DNA of 64,000 bases, taken from Ensifer adhaerens (GTDB lineage: Bacteria > Pseudomonadota > Alphaproteobacteria > Rhizobiales > Rhizobiaceae). The DNA lies in contig NZ_CP015881.1 of the NCBI RefSeq assembly GCF_000697965.2, forward strand, positions 310,001-374,000, in the 5' to 3' direction. The position numbers were made by a program, and so were the translations under genes. This document shows positions 44,052 through 53,469 of this stretch, one piece after another; positions within the stretch are counted from its first letter, which is position 1; every line of letters starts with the position of its first letter. Under the pieces are notes generated by a model. It searched no databases and was not told where the DNA came from. It worked only from the letters and a program-made list of their open reading frames with translations.

Positions 44052-45467
44052 ATGACGGTTCAGGAGTTGGAGCTCGGCAGCGAAACGCTGCTCGAAGGCG
44101 TGATGGCGACGATCCGGCAGCGGATCGCCGGGCGTGTCCTAACGCCGGGGGCGAAGCTTCCGTCGATCCGCGCCTTCGCCAACACCATGCGCGTTTCGAA
44201 ATCCACCGTCGTCGAAGCCTATGAACGGCTGGTGGCCGAAGGTGTCATTCGCTCGAAGCCCGGCGCCGGCTTCTTCGTGGCGGCGCCGCTGGCGCCTCTG
44301 TCTTTGGCCGAGATCGGTCCGCGGCTCGACCGGGCCGTCGATCCGCTGTGGGTGTCGCGCCAGGCGCTGGAAACGGGCGATAGCGTGCTGAAGCCCGGCT
44401 GCGGCTGGCTGCCGCCGAGCTGGATGCCGGAAACTGCAATCCGCCGTGCTCTTAAATCGGCATCCAAGCTGGAGGCGAGCGGGCTGACGGACTACGGAAC
44501 GCCGCTTGGCCATCGGCCCTTACGCCAGCTTCTGGCGCGGCGTCTCGGCGAGCACGGTGTCGAGGCATCGCCCGACCAGATCATCCTGACGGAATCCGGG
44601 ACGCAGGCGATCGATCTGCTCTGCCGCTTCCTGATTGAGCCAGGCGATACGGTCGTGGTCGACGACCCCTGCTATTTCAATTTCCATGCTCTGCTGCGCG
44701 CCCATCGGGCAGAGGTCGTAAGCGTGCCCTATACGCCTTCGGGGCCCGATCTCGAGAAATTCGCTGAGGTTCTCGCAACCCACCGGCCGCGGCTCTACAT
44801 CACCAATTCCGGGCTTCACAATCCGACAAGCGCCACGCTCTCGCCGGTCGTTGCCCATCGTCTGCTGAAGCTCGCCGAACAGGCCGGGCTGACGATCGTC
44901 GAGGACGATATCTTCGCCGATTTCGAGCATACGCCGGCGCCGCGGCTTGCCGCCTTCGACGGGCTCGAGCGTGTCGTGCAGATCGGCAGCTTCTCCAAGA
45001 CTCTCTCGGCCTCCATCCGCTGCGGCTTCATCGCCGCGCCGCGGGGGTGGATCGAGGGGCTGGTCGACCTGAAGATCGCCACCACGTTCGGCGGGCCGAG
45101 CCTTGCGGCGGAGCTGGTTTTTGCGATGCTCAAGGACGGCAGCTACCGCAAGCACATGGAGGCGCTGCGCGAGCGCCTGGCACGGTCGATGAACGAGACG
45201 GCGGCGCGGCTCGGCGAGATCGGCATCACGCCATGGATCGAGCCGCAGGCCGGCATGTTTCTCTGGTGCCGTTTGCCCGATGGCATCGACGCGGCCGAGG
45301 TGGCGCAGAAATCGCTGCAGCAGGAAATCGTGCTGGCGCCCGGCAACGTCTTCTCTCACGCCGGAACCGCCAACGGCTTCATGCGCTTCAATGTTTCCCA
45401 GTGCGAGGACGCGCGGCTGTTCAAGGTCCTGCCCGCGATCATGCGCCAATGCGTCGTCGGGCGCTGA
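44052..45467 (+). CDS. MocR-family regulator (GntR HTH fused to aminotransferase)
   Basis: The 471-residue protein has an N-terminal GntR winged helix (LTPGAKLPSIRAFANTMRVSKSTVVEAYERL). A fold-type I aminotransferase domain follows with GTQAIDLLCRFLIEPGD, DPCYFNF, NSGLHNPTS and the probable PLP lysine in GSFSKTLSASIRCG. MocR proteins use the aminotransferase domain to sense PLP or an amino compound instead of catalysing a cycle. It is divergent from the EamA exporter gene, a frequent pairing. Confidence 0.93.
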   Translation: MTVQELELGSETLLEGVMATIRQRIAGRVLTPGAKLPSIRAFANTMRVSKSTVVEAYERLVAEGVIRSKPGAGFFVAAPLAPLSLAEIGPRLDRAVDPLWVSRQALETGDSVLKPGCGWLPPSWMPETAIRRALKSASKLEASGLTDYGTPLGHRPLRQLLARRLGEHGVEASPDQIILTESGTQAIDLLCRFLIEPGDTVVVDDPCYFNFHALLRAHRAEVVSVPYTPSGPDLEKFAEVLATHRPRLYITNSGLHNPTSATLSPVVAHRLLKLAEQAGLTIVEDDIFADFEHTPAPRLAAFDGLERVVQIGSFSKTLSASIRCGFIAAPRGWIEGLVDLKIATTFGGPSLAAELVFAMLKDGSYRKHMEALRERLARSMNETAARLGEIGITPWIEPQAGMFLWCRLPDGIDAAEVAQKSLQQEIVLAPGNVFSHAGTANGFMRFNVSQCEDARLFKVLPAIMRQCVVGR

Positions 45468-45806
45468 AGTTGACCTGTCCGGTTCATTGCGCCACTGCAC
45501 GTTTTGCAGGCAATCGCCGGCATCTACTGACGCTGGATCTTTGATCGCAGACTTGCCGCCCTGCTTTGCCGCGGAGTCGGGCAGGTTTTGCCTATTTTTT
45601 GTGCGAATCGCTGCTTCCTTGCGCTGTGCCATCGGTTCGGCCGCGCTCGCACCTGCCTCTAGTGACCCTTTTTTCTGGATTCTCGACGCTCAATCCGAGT
45701 TGGCACGATTAATGCTTCTCAACGCTCATCGGTCGTCGGGCAGCCAGTCTGGATTGCCCAACCGCTTCGGAACCAAGCCATTCCTGGCGTCATGTGAGAG
45801 AACGAA
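45468..45806 (+). other. glnII upstream region
   Basis: This 339-base gap has no supportable gene. It carries the sigma-54 promoter at 45701-45715 and a leader of about 80 bases. I looked for an NtrC dyad of the TGCACC-type upstream and saw no convincing match. Confidence 0.5.
45701..45715 (+). promoter_or_regulatory. Sigma-54 promoter of glnII
   Basis: TGGCAC-GATTA-ATGC differs from the consensus TGGCAC-N5-TTGC at one position and has the correct spacing. The start should lie near 45727. Rhizobial glnII genes are known NtrC/sigma-54 targets. Confidence 0.82.
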
Positions 45807-46847
45807 ATGACAAAGTTTAAGCTCGAATACATCTGGCTCGACGGTTACAAGCCCACCCCGAACCTGCGCGGCAAGACCCTGATCAAGGAATTCGATGCTT
45901 TCCCGACGCTGGAACAGCTGCCCTTCTGGGGCTTCGACGGTTCGTCGACGATGCAGGCCGAAGGCAGCAGCTCGGACTGCGTGCTGAAGCCGGTCGCCGT
46001 CTATCCGGATCCGGAGCGCAAGAACGGCGTTCTCGTCCTTTGCGAAGTCATGATGCCGGATGCCAAGACGCCGCATCCGTCCAACACCCGCGCTACGGTT
46101 CTGGATGACGACGGCGCCTGGTTCGGTTTCGAGCAGGAATACTTCTTCTATCAGAACGGCCGCCCGCTCGGCTTCCCGGATGCCGGTTACCCCGCGCCGC
46201 AAGGCCCCTACTACTGCGGCGTCGGCTTCAGCAACGTTGGCGACGTGGCCCGCAAGATCGTCGAAGAGCATCTCGACATCTGCCTGGCTGCCGGTATCAA
46301 CCATGAAGGCATCAATGCGGAAGTCGCCAAGGGCCAGTGGGAATTCCAGGTGTTCGGCAAGGGCTCGCGCAAGGCTGCCGACGAAATCTGGCTTGCCCGC
46401 TACCTGCTGCAGCGCCTGACCGAAAAGTACGGCATCGACGTCGAATACCACTGCAAGCCGCTCGGCGACACCGACTGGAACGGCTCGGGCATGCATGCCA
46501 ACTTCTCGACCGCCTACATGCGCGAAGTCGGTGGCAAGGAATACTTCGAAGAGCTGATGGCTGCTTTCGCCGAAGCTCGTGCCGATCACATCGCCGTCTA
46601 CGGCCCAGACAATCACATGCGCCTGACCGGCAAGCACGAAACCGCTTCGATCCACCAGTTCAGCTACGGTGTTGCTGACCGTGGTGCGTCGATCCGCGTT
46701 CCGCACAGCTTCGTCAACAACGACTACAAGGGCTATCTCGAAGATCGCCGCCCGAACTCCAAGGGCGACCCCTACCAGATCGCTTCGCAGATCCTGAAGA
46801 CGATCTCCACCGTTCCGACCGACGTCGAAAAGCGCGAAGCCGCCTGA
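45807..46847 (+). CDS. glnII: Glutamine synthetase II (eukaryotic-type)
   Basis: The 346-residue enzyme is much shorter than GlnA (about 470) and matches the GSII family. It has WGFDGSSTMQAEGSSSDCVL, the metal/glutamate segments WFGFEQEYFFY and GINHEGINAEVAKGQWEFQV, GMHANFSTAYMRE and the arginine-containing SIRVPHSFV. It condenses glutamate and ammonia with ATP and is not adenylylated like GlnA. A sigma-54 promoter and long leader precede it, and a strong terminator follows. It is a single-gene transcription unit that should be induced under nitrogen limitation. Confidence 0.97.
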   Translation: MTKFKLEYIWLDGYKPTPNLRGKTLIKEFDAFPTLEQLPFWGFDGSSTMQAEGSSSDCVLKPVAVYPDPERKNGVLVLCEVMMPDAKTPHPSNTRATVLDDDGAWFGFEQEYFFYQNGRPLGFPDAGYPAPQGPYYCGVGFSNVGDVARKIVEEHLDICLAAGINHEGINAEVAKGQWEFQVFGKGSRKAADEIWLARYLLQRLTEKYGIDVEYHCKPLGDTDWNGSGMHANFSTAYMREVGGKEYFEELMAAFAEARADHIAVYGPDNHMRLTGKHETASIHQFSYGVADRGASIRVPHSFVNNDYKGYLEDRRPNSKGDPYQIASQILKTISTVPTDVEKREAA

Positions 46848-46853
46848 TTTTAT

Positions 46854-46879
46854 GGCCCGGCGCACGAGGGCGCCGGGCC
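46854..46879 (+). repeat. Hairpin after glnII without T run
   Basis: GGCCCGGCGC and GCGCCGGGCC form a perfect 10-bp stem around ACGAGG. Six bases separate it from the glnII stop. It is followed by A-rich sequence, so it is more likely a 3' stabiliser than a terminator. Confidence 0.5.
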
Positions 46880-46914
46880 AAAAATCGACGGGGTTGCGCT
46901 TTTCGCGACCAAAC

Positions 46915-46944
46915 AAAAACGCCCCGCGGTAAGCGGGCGTTTTT
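46915..46944. terminator. Bidirectional terminator between glnII and the oligosaccharide operon
   Basis: AAAAACGCCCCGC and GCGGGCGTTTTT pair around GGTAA, with one extra C on the left. The A run on one side and T run on the other let it serve both convergent units. Confidence 0.88.
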
Positions 46945-46967
46945 GCTTTAGCTAGTCGGTGGGCGGC

Positions 46968-47876
46968 TCAGGCCGCGCGCACGAAATGATCGGGCTCGAC
47001 TTCGCGGATTGTCTCTTGGGTCGCCGCCGAACGCCGGCGCGTTTCATCGGCTTCAGCGGAACTGACCTGCGCGTTCGGATCGTCGAAGCGGATGTCCGGA
47101 TCCGGCACCGCCGAGAGCAGCAGCTTGGTATAGGGATGGGCCGGGTTGTCGATGACCTTGCCGGTGTTGCCCCATTCGACGATCTGGCCTGCATACATCA
47201 CCGCGATATCCTCGGCGACGTAGCGGGCCGTCGCGATGTCGTGGGTGATGTAGAGCAGGCCGAGATTCATCTCGCGCTTCATTTCGCTCAAGAGATTGAG
47301 CACGCCGAGCCGCACGGAAACGTCGAGCATCGAGGTCGGCTCATCGGCGACGATGACTTCGGGCTTGGCCGCGAGCGCCCGCGCGATGTTGACGCGCTGG
47401 CGCTGGCCACCGGAAAGTTCGTGAGGGTATTTCGGCGCGACGATCTCAGGATCGAGCTTCACCTGCCGAAGCAGGGCCTTGATCTCTTCGTCGACCGCCG
47501 CACCCCTGATGTCAGCACGGTGCAGCATCAGCGGCCGCTTCAGGTGGTAGGCGATGGTGTGGGCCGGATTGAGCGAAGCGAAGGGATCCTGGAAGATCAT
47601 CTGCACCGAGCGGCGATAGTCGGCGATTTCCTTGGATCCGGCCGCGTCGACGGGCTTGCCCTTATAGAGCAGCCGTCCTTCGCTCGGCTCGTATTCGCGC
47701 ATGGCGATGCGGGCGCAGGTGGTCTTGCCGCTGCCGGATTCGCCAACGACGGCAAGCGCCCGGCCCGCATGCAATGAGAACGAGATAGCCCTCGCCGCGC
47801 GCACGGCGGCGGGGCCATTGCCGAAGGTCTTGCTGACCTTGTCCAGGGTAAGAATGGGTGCGGACATGCCGGTCAT
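46968..47876 (-). CDS. Oligopeptide-family ABC importer ATPase (DppF-like)
   Basis: The 302-residue ATPase has Walker [10 protein letters not shown], signature [15 protein letters not shown], Walker [15 protein letters not shown] and the H-loop YITHDIATA. The oligopeptide-transporter C-terminal tail holds the motif VPDPD. It pairs with the DppD-like ATPase, whose stop overlaps its ATG by four bases. It is the last gene of the seven-gene operon. Confidence 0.92.
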   Translation of the reverse strand: MTGMSAPILTLDKVSKTFGNGPAAVRAARAISFSLHAGRALAVVGESGSGKTTCARIAMREYEPSEGRLLYKGKPVDAAGSKEIADYRRSVQMIFQDPFASLNPAHTIAYHLKRPLMLHRADIRGAAVDEEIKALLRQVKLDPEIVAPKYPHELSGGQRQRVNIARALAAKPEVIVADEPTSMLDVSVRLGVLNLLSEMKREMNLGLLYITHDIATARYVAEDIAVMYAGQIVEWGNTGKVIDNPAHPYTKLLLSAVPDPDIRFDDPNAQVSSAEADETRRRSAATQETIREVEPDHFVRAA

Positions 47877-48676
47877 CGAAGAACGCCTCCGTGCAGCGAG
47901 GGGAAGGAGGCCCAGAGCTTCTTGGTATAGTCGTGCTCCGGTGTCCGGTAGATGGCGTCGGCGGTGCCCTGTTCGACCAGCTTGCCGCCGAGCATGATGC
48001 CGATGCGGTCGCAGAACTGCACCATCAGCCCGAGGTCGTGGGTAATGAAGAGCACGGCAAAACCGAGCTTGCGCCGGAGTTCGTTGATCCGCTGCAGGAT
48101 TTCGCGCTGCACCACCACGTCGAGCGCCGTCGTCGGCTCGTCCATGACGATCAGCCGCGGATCGAGCGCAAGGCAGATGGCGATGACGATGCGCTGGCGC
48201 ATGCCGCCGGAAAACTGGTGCGGATAATCGCGCATCCGGTCCGGCGAGATATCGACGAGCTTGAGCATCTCGGCGGTGCGATCACGCGCCTGTGCGCGGG
48301 TGATGCGCTTGTGCGTCTTCAAGACGTCGTAGAACTGCTGTTCGATGCGCAACACCGGGTTCAGTGAGTTCATTGCGCTCTGGAACACCATCGCCACTTC
48401 GCGCCAGCGGAAGTCGGCGAGATCCTTCTGGTCGAGGTCGAGCACGTCGCGGCCGTCGAGCAGGATGGCGCTTTCCTTGCGGATCAGCGCCGGCGGCTTG
48501 TGCAGCCGGCTGATGGCAAAGGCGATCGTGCTCTTGCCGCAGCCGGATTCGCCGGCAAGGCCGAAGACCTCACCGGGGGCAACGTCGAAGCTGACATTGT
48601 CGACGGCGCGGAAATCGTTGGTCTCGCCAATGTAATCGATGGTCAGGTTCTTGACCGAAAGCAAAGGTGCGGTCAC
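47873..48676 (-). CDS. Oligopeptide-family ABC importer ATPase (DppD-like)
   Basis: The 267-residue ATPase starts at GTG 48676, which overlaps the upstream permease stop as GTGA. It has Walker A GESGCGKST, the family-specific VFQSAMNSLNPV, signature FSGGMRQRIVIAICLAL, Walker B LIVMDEPTTALDV and FITHDLGLM. The open frame extends to 49153 but there only mirrors the permease gene. It forms a heterodimer with the DppF-like protein. Confidence 0.92.
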   Translation of the reverse strand: MTAPLLSVKNLTIDYIGETNDFRAVDNVSFDVAPGEVFGLAGESGCGKSTIAFAISRLHKPPALIRKESAILLDGRDVLDLDQKDLADFRWREVAMVFQSAMNSLNPVLRIEQQFYDVLKTHKRITRAQARDRTAEMLKLVDISPDRMRDYPHQFSGGMRQRIVIAICLALDPRLIVMDEPTTALDVVVQREILQRINELRRKLGFAVLFITHDLGLMVQFCDRIGIMLGGKLVEQGTADAIYRTPEHDYTKKLWASFPSLHGGVLR

Positions 48677-49563
48677 AGGCGGCCCTCCCCGGAGCGGATG
48701 AGCGCGGACCAGCGGCCGAGCCGGTTGCCGGTGCGAAGCCGCGGATTGGCGATTTCGTCGACGGCGAAGTTGAGCAGCGACAGGCCGATGCCGAGGAAGG
48801 CGAGCGCGAAGCAGGGCGTCAGGATGTCCCACCAGGCGCCGACCGAAAGGGCGGAGGCCTTCTGCGCCGCATAGAGCATCGTGCCCCAGGAAACGACTTT
48901 GGGATCGCCGAGGCCCAGGAACTCGAGCGTCGCCTGGGTGATGATCGCGAAGATCACACTGCCGATGAAGTTGATGCCGACGATCGAGATGAGGTTGGGG
49001 AAGATTTCGAAGGTCATGATGCGCCAGCGTGGCTCGCCCATCATCTCGGCGGACTTCACATAGTCCTTCTGTTTGACCGACAGCGTCTCTGCGCGGGTGA
49101 CGCGGGCACCCCAGGCCCAGGACGTGCAGCCGAGAATGAGCGCGATGACCCACGGGCTTGCCTGGCCGATGAAGGCGGCAAGCACGAGCAGCAGCGGCAG
49201 GTTCGGCACGACCAGCACCATGTTGGTGAAGAAGCTGATGACCTCGTCGATCTTGCCGCCGCGATAGCCGGCGATGATGCCGAGTGCTGTGCCAACAATG
49301 GTGATCAGAAGCCCGGCGCCGAAGCCGACGGCGAGCGACGTGCGTGCGCCGTAGATGAGGCGGGCGAAGACGTCCTGGCCGATACGGGTGGTACCGAGCC
49401 AGTGCTCGAGCGACGGTGACTGATGCGGCCGTCCGACGCGCGCGCCCGGGTCATAGGAGGTCAGCAAGGGGGCTGCGATCGCGACAGCCAGGATGAAGGC
49501 GACGATCAGCGCGCCGACCATGGCCTTGCGGTTGTGGATGAGCGGAAAGGAGGAGGTTTTCAT
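48673..49563 (-). CDS. Oligopeptide-family ABC importer permease (DppC-like)
   Basis: This inner-membrane permease of 296 residues has an N-terminal OppC-type helix. A periplasmic motif (HQSPSLEHWLGTTRIGQDVFARLIYGAR) introduces the BPD module, and the EAA-like loop is SAEMMGEPRWRIMTFEIFPN. It pairs with the DppB-like permease one base upstream. Confidence 0.92.
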   Translation of the reverse strand: MKTSSFPLIHNRKAMVGALIVAFILAVAIAAPLLTSYDPGARVGRPHQSPSLEHWLGTTRIGQDVFARLIYGARTSLAVGFGAGLLITIVGTALGIIAGYRGGKIDEVISFFTNMVLVVPNLPLLLVLAAFIGQASPWVIALILGCTSWAWGARVTRAETLSVKQKDYVKSAEMMGEPRWRIMTFEIFPNLISIVGINFIGSVIFAIITQATLEFLGLGDPKVVSWGTMLYAAQKASALSVGAWWDILTPCFALAFLGIGLSLLNFAVDEIANPRLRTGNRLGRWSALIRSGEGRL

Positions 49564-49564
49564 A

Positions 49565-50542
49565 TCACGCCCTCTTCAGTCGCGGGTCGAGCAGCACGTA
49601 GCTGACGTCGACGACGAAATTGGCAATGAGCATGGTGGCGGTCATGATCAAGAGCTGTCCCTGGATGACGGGGTAATCGCGGGCGAGGATCGCCTGGTAG
49701 AGAATGTTGCCGAGGCCCGGATAGTTGAACACCACCTCGGTCACCAGCGAGCCGCCGAGCACCGTGCCGATGGCGATGGCAAGGCTCGAGACGGTCGGCA
49801 GCAGGGCGTTGCGCGCCGCATACCAGATCATCACGCGGGTGTCGGAAAGCCCCTTGGCGCGGGCCATGACGATGTAGTCTTCGCCGAGCAGGTTGATCAT
49901 GTTGTTGCGCATGGTCACGGCGAAGCCGCCGGTCAGAACGGCGCAGAGCGTCAGCATCGGCAGGATGCCGTGGTAGAGGATGCTGCCGAAATATTCGAAC
50001 GTGAAGGCGGGATCGAGCGCCGGATCGGCGGCATAGCCGGTCGGGAACCAGCCAAGCGTGAAGCCGAAGGTGAAGACGACGATCAGCGAGGTGACGACGG
50101 CGGGAACCGAGGTCGCGAAGATCGCGCCGACGGAAACGATGACGTCAAACAGGCTGCCACGGCGCCAGGCCGCGAGAATGCCGAGGAAGGTGCCGAGCGC
50201 GAAACTGACGATGGTGGCGGTTCCCATCAGGCCGACGGTCCAGACGAGTGCGTTGCCGAGCACGGTGGTCACCGGCAGCGGGAAATACTTGATGGAACGG
50301 CCGAGGTCGCCGCTGAAGATGCTGCCGAGATAGGTGAGGTACTGCTGCCAAAGGGGGCCATCGACGAAGCCGAAGGTGAGTTTCAGGGCCTGCAGGCTTT
50401 CGGGCGGCAGTTCAGCGCCGGCGCTCGAAAACATGATCTGCACCGGGTCACCGGGCATCAGCCGCGGCAGGAAAAAGTTGATCGTCGCCGCCGCGACGAA
50501 GGCCGCCAGATAGAAGCAGAGGCGGCGTAGCAGAAAAGCCAT
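49565..50542 (-). CDS. Oligopeptide-family ABC importer permease (DppB-like)
   Basis: The 325-residue permease begins MAFLLRRLCFYLAAFVAAATINFFLPRLMPGDPV, the typical OppB start with its MPGDP motif. The BPD loop contains ARAKGLSDTRVMIWYAARNALLP. I chose ATG 50542 because GGAG lies six bases upstream; ATG 50554 contains that sequence. It follows the binding protein after a gap filled by two strong hairpins. Confidence 0.92.
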   Translation of the reverse strand: MAFLLRRLCFYLAAFVAAATINFFLPRLMPGDPVQIMFSSAGAELPPESLQALKLTFGFVDGPLWQQYLTYLGSIFSGDLGRSIKYFPLPVTTVLGNALVWTVGLMGTATIVSFALGTFLGILAAWRRGSLFDVIVSVGAIFATSVPAVVTSLIVVFTFGFTLGWFPTGYAADPALDPAFTFEYFGSILYHGILPMLTLCAVLTGGFAVTMRNNMINLLGEDYIVMARAKGLSDTRVMIWYAARNALLPTVSSLAIAIGTVLGGSLVTEVVFNYPGLGNILYQAILARDYPVIQGQLLIMTATMLIANFVVDVSYVLLDPRLKRA

Positions 50543-50641
50543 AGGGAACTCCATCGACTGCGGCTGCCGCAAGCGCGCGTCAGGCGGCAGGGCTGTCTTC
50601 TTGTCGAACCGCCCGTGGAGACTGACCCCAAGGACGATTGC

Positions 50642-50720
50642 GTGGCGGGCGAAAGGCGCCCGCCACCGTTGCCGATCGAGATGCGGCGCCCTCCCGGGTC
50701 GTCGTCCGAAAGGGCGCCGC
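50642..50720 (-). repeat. Two strong hairpins between binding protein and permease genes
   Basis: GCGGCGCCCT with AGGGCGCCGC (50683-50692, 50711-50720) and GTGGCGGGCG with CGCCCGCCAC (50642-50651, 50657-50666) are both perfect 10-bp stems. They lie 16 and 70 bases past the binding-protein stop in the direction of transcription and lack U runs. Differential expression of the binding protein is the likely reason. Confidence 0.65.
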
Positions 50721-50735
50721 GCCTTCGATCAGGGA

Positions 50736-52385
50736 TTACTTCACCGGTTCAAGCGCCAGCAGGTGCAGAAGACGCGCCGGGTTGTTGCGGGTGATCGACG
50801 GGTTGACGAAGGGGTTTTCCGCCGTCGCCCAGCCCTTGAAGCGCTTGGTGTTGTACTGGTACCAGTTCGGGTTGTTGAACACCGGGATCATCGGCATGTT
50901 TTCGGCGACGATGCGCTGTGCCTTGTTCATCGCTTCCTTCTGCTTGGCCGGGTCCGCGGTCTGGGTGAACTCGGTCAGAAGCGCTTCGACATCCGGATTG
51001 AACCAGCGTTGCGAGGTAAAGCGGGTCTTGCCCTTGTCCGACGCGCTGAAGGCGCGCTTGTAGGGGTAGTAGGGCGAGGCCGATGCCGGCAGGCTGTTGA
51101 TCGCCGCATCGAAGGTGCCGTTGATGAGGTTGCCGGTCCAGACCGCTTCCTCGGGCGTCTCGATCTTGGCGTCGAGGCCGACGGCCTGCAGGCCCTCGAC
51201 GGCGATCGTCACCGTGTCGATCCAGTCGGTCCAGGAGCTCGGAACGATGATCGAGAACGAGATCTTGCTGCCATCCGGGTTGTCGCGGAAGCCGTCGCCA
51301 TCCTTGTCGGCGTAGCCGGCCTCGTCGAGCAGCGCCTTGGCGGCATCCGCATCGTACTTGCCGTACTTGCCGAAATCGGCGGCGACCGACGGATCGACCC
51401 AGCTCTTGTAGAGCTCGCCCATTCCTGCCGGGTCTTCGTTGAGCGTCGGGTAGCCGTAGCCGGCGACGTCGACCATGGTGCCGCGGTCGAGCGCCATCGA
51501 GGCGGCACGGCGGAACTTCACGTCGTTGAAGGCCTTGCGGTTGTTTTCGTTCGCCGTTTCCTGGTTGAACAGGAAGGCGACCATGCTGCTTGGCGAATAC
51601 CAGAAGTGGAAGTGTTCCGGATCCTTGGCGACATAGACGTTCTCGATATCCGGGATGAAGGAGACGCCCCAGTCGAGCGTGCCCGACGCGGTCGCCGTCA
51701 GGATCTGGTTATTGTCGGCAAGCTGCGGGAAGCGCACGCAGTCGACCTTGAGCGTTGCTGCGTCCCAGTAGTGCGGGTTGCGGCACTGGTCGTAGGTCTG
51801 GCCGGTGAAGCGCGGGATTTCGGTCAGCGGACCGCTGCCGACGGGCGTTTCGTTGGCGAAGGTGACCGGCTCGGCAATGTCCTTCCAGACGTGCTCGGGC
51901 ACGATCGGCAGCTGCGCCAGCTGTTCGGCTGCAAGCGAGCTCGGATTGGCGAGCGTGAAGCGCACGGTCTCACCGTCCACGGCATCGACACCGGTGATGA
52001 AGGTCCAGATGCTGACGAAGTCGAGCGCCGGGAACTTCTTCAGGTAGTCGTAGGTGAACTTGACGTCGGTCGCCGTCAGCGGCTTGCCGTCGGACCACTT
52101 GAGGTTCGGACGAAGCTTGAACTCGATCGACTTCAGGTCGTCCGAGAGCTTGAAGCTTTCGGCCAGCCGGAAGACCGGCTTGTTGCCGTCGAAACGGTTG
52201 AAGACGACCAGCGGCTCGTAGATGAAGTCGAGCGTGCTCTGGCGCGCCGAGGTCTGGTTGAACGGGTTGAAGTTGCGAACCCAGGTGGTCGCCGGCTCGA
52301 TATTGGCCGTCAGCACCGTTTGTGCCGCCGCCGGGCCGGCGATGAGGGCGAGCGCGGTGGCTGCGCCGAGAAGCGATTTTTTCAC
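50736..52385 (-). CDS. ABC importer binding protein, SBP family 5 (oligosaccharide/dipeptide type)
   Basis: The 549-residue protein starts at GTG 52385 after GGGGAA. It has a signal peptide cleaved near PAAAQ and an SBP_bac_5 fold. Features include NFNPFNQTS, YEPLVVFNR, KLRPNLKWSDGKPLTATDVKFT and RNPHYWDA. NPFN, DPAGMGELY and the whole layout resemble the subgroup binding cello- or chito-oligosaccharides rather than dipeptides. The next upstream gene encodes a GH3 hexosaminidase, which supports a GlcNAc-containing ligand. A muropeptide or plain peptide ligand remains possible. Confidence 0.88.
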   Translation of the reverse strand: MKKSLLGAATALALIAGPAAAQTVLTANIEPATTWVRNFNPFNQTSARQSTLDFIYEPLVVFNRFDGNKPVFRLAESFKLSDDLKSIEFKLRPNLKWSDGKPLTATDVKFTYDYLKKFPALDFVSIWTFITGVDAVDGETVRFTLANPSSLAAEQLAQLPIVPEHVWKDIAEPVTFANETPVGSGPLTEIPRFTGQTYDQCRNPHYWDAATLKVDCVRFPQLADNNQILTATASGTLDWGVSFIPDIENVYVAKDPEHFHFWYSPSSMVAFLFNQETANENNRKAFNDVKFRRAASMALDRGTMVDVAGYGYPTLNEDPAGMGELYKSWVDPSVAADFGKYGKYDADAAKALLDEAGYADKDGDGFRDNPDGSKISFSIIVPSSWTDWIDTVTIAVEGLQAVGLDAKIETPEEAVWTGNLINGTFDAAINSLPASASPYYPYKRAFSASDKGKTRFTSQRWFNPDVEALLTEFTQTADPAKQKEAMNKAQRIVAENMPMIPVFNNPNWYQYNTKRFKGWATAENPFVNPSITRNNPARLLHLLALEPVK

Positions 52386-52425
52386 GGTAGTTCCCCTTTT
52401 AGATCGCTAGGATTTCTTGTTTCGG

Positions 52426-53448
52426 TCAGGCAACGAGGGCGCTGTTGAACATGTCCTCGACTTCCGCATGCACGGCGCGCACGTCGACCTTGAGCGTGCC
52501 GAGCCGGGCGTTGGCGGCGTCGATGCGTTTCTGCGCGGCGGCGGTCAGCGGGCTTGCCGCCTTGGCTGCCGCTTCGCTTTCGGCGAGATCACCATGGCTG
52601 TGGAGCGCGATGTCGAAGCCGGCATCGAGCACCTGGCGAACACGCTCCGGCAGGGTGCCGCGCAGCGATTCCATGAAGATGCAGTCGGAGATGAGGACGC
52701 CGTCATAGCCCATGTTGTTGCGGATGACGTCGTGCATGATCGGCGAGATGGACGCCGGCAGTTCCTTGTCGAAGGCCGAGTAAACGACGTGGGCGACCAT
52801 GGCCCAGGGCGTGTCACGCAGGGCGACGAAGGGCTTGAAATCGGTGGACGTCAGCAATTCACGCGAGGCGTCGACGACCGGGCGCTCCTTGTGCGAATCG
52901 AGCGTCGCGCGGCCATGGCCGGGAATGTGCTTCATGATCGGCATGTTGCCGGTCTCGAGCAGGCCGTCGACCACTTCGCGGCCGAGTGCGGCGATGAAGT
53001 CCGGGTCGGCGCCGAAGGCGCGGGCGCCAATGACGGAGCTCGTCGTCGAGAAGACGAGGTCGAGCACCGGCGAGCAGCCGCTCGTCAGGCCAAGATCGGT
53101 CATCATCGTGCCCATGGCCTGGCTTGACAGGCGCAGGGCCTTCTTGCCGAGGGCATAGTCACGGCGGGCGAGTTCGGCGAATTCGCCGAAGGAGCGGAAC
53201 AGCGGCCAGGGGCCGGCGTCGAGATGCTGAACGCGTCCGCCTTCCTGGTCGGTGAAGACGGGAGCGTCTTCGCGGCCGACGGCTTCGCGGAAGCGTTCGA
53301 TCAGAGCCTTTGCCTGCTGCGGATCACGCAGGTTACGGCGGCCAACGAAGAGACCGAGCGGGTTGGTTTCGCGAAACAGGGCGAACTCGTCGTCCGAAAG
53401 CGTAGGGTTCGGAAGACCGACAAAAAGGGCGAGGGGTGTCGAGGACAT
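52426..53448 (-). CDS. GH3 beta-N-acetylhexosaminidase (NagZ-like)
   Basis: The 340-residue single-domain GH3 enzyme has the NagZ signature KHIPGHGRATLDSHKERP (residues 173-190), whose Asp-His pair (Asp184, His186) is the unusual acid/base. The nucleophile is Asp255 in DGVLISDCIFM. NagZ normally has SDD at that point, and here the second residue is Cys. There is no signal peptide, so it acts in the cytoplasm on imported GlcNAc-beta-1,4 disaccharides. Its place between the GNAT and binding-protein genes ties it to the importer. Chitobiose or GlcNAc-anhydroMurNAc are both reasonable substrates. Confidence 0.9.
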   Translation of the reverse strand: MSSTPLALFVGLPNPTLSDDEFALFRETNPLGLFVGRRNLRDPQQAKALIERFREAVGREDAPVFTDQEGGRVQHLDAGPWPLFRSFGEFAELARRDYALGKKALRLSSQAMGTMMTDLGLTSGCSPVLDLVFSTTSSVIGARAFGADPDFIAALGREVVDGLLETGNMPIMKHIPGHGRATLDSHKERPVVDASRELLTSTDFKPFVALRDTPWAMVAHVVYSAFDKELPASISPIMHDVIRNNMGYDGVLISDCIFMESLRGTLPERVRQVLDAGFDIALHSHGDLAESEAAAKAASPLTAAAQKRIDAANARLGTLKVDVRAVHAEVEDMFNSALVA

Positions 53449-53469
53449 TCAGAGGCTCCGAGATTGGAA

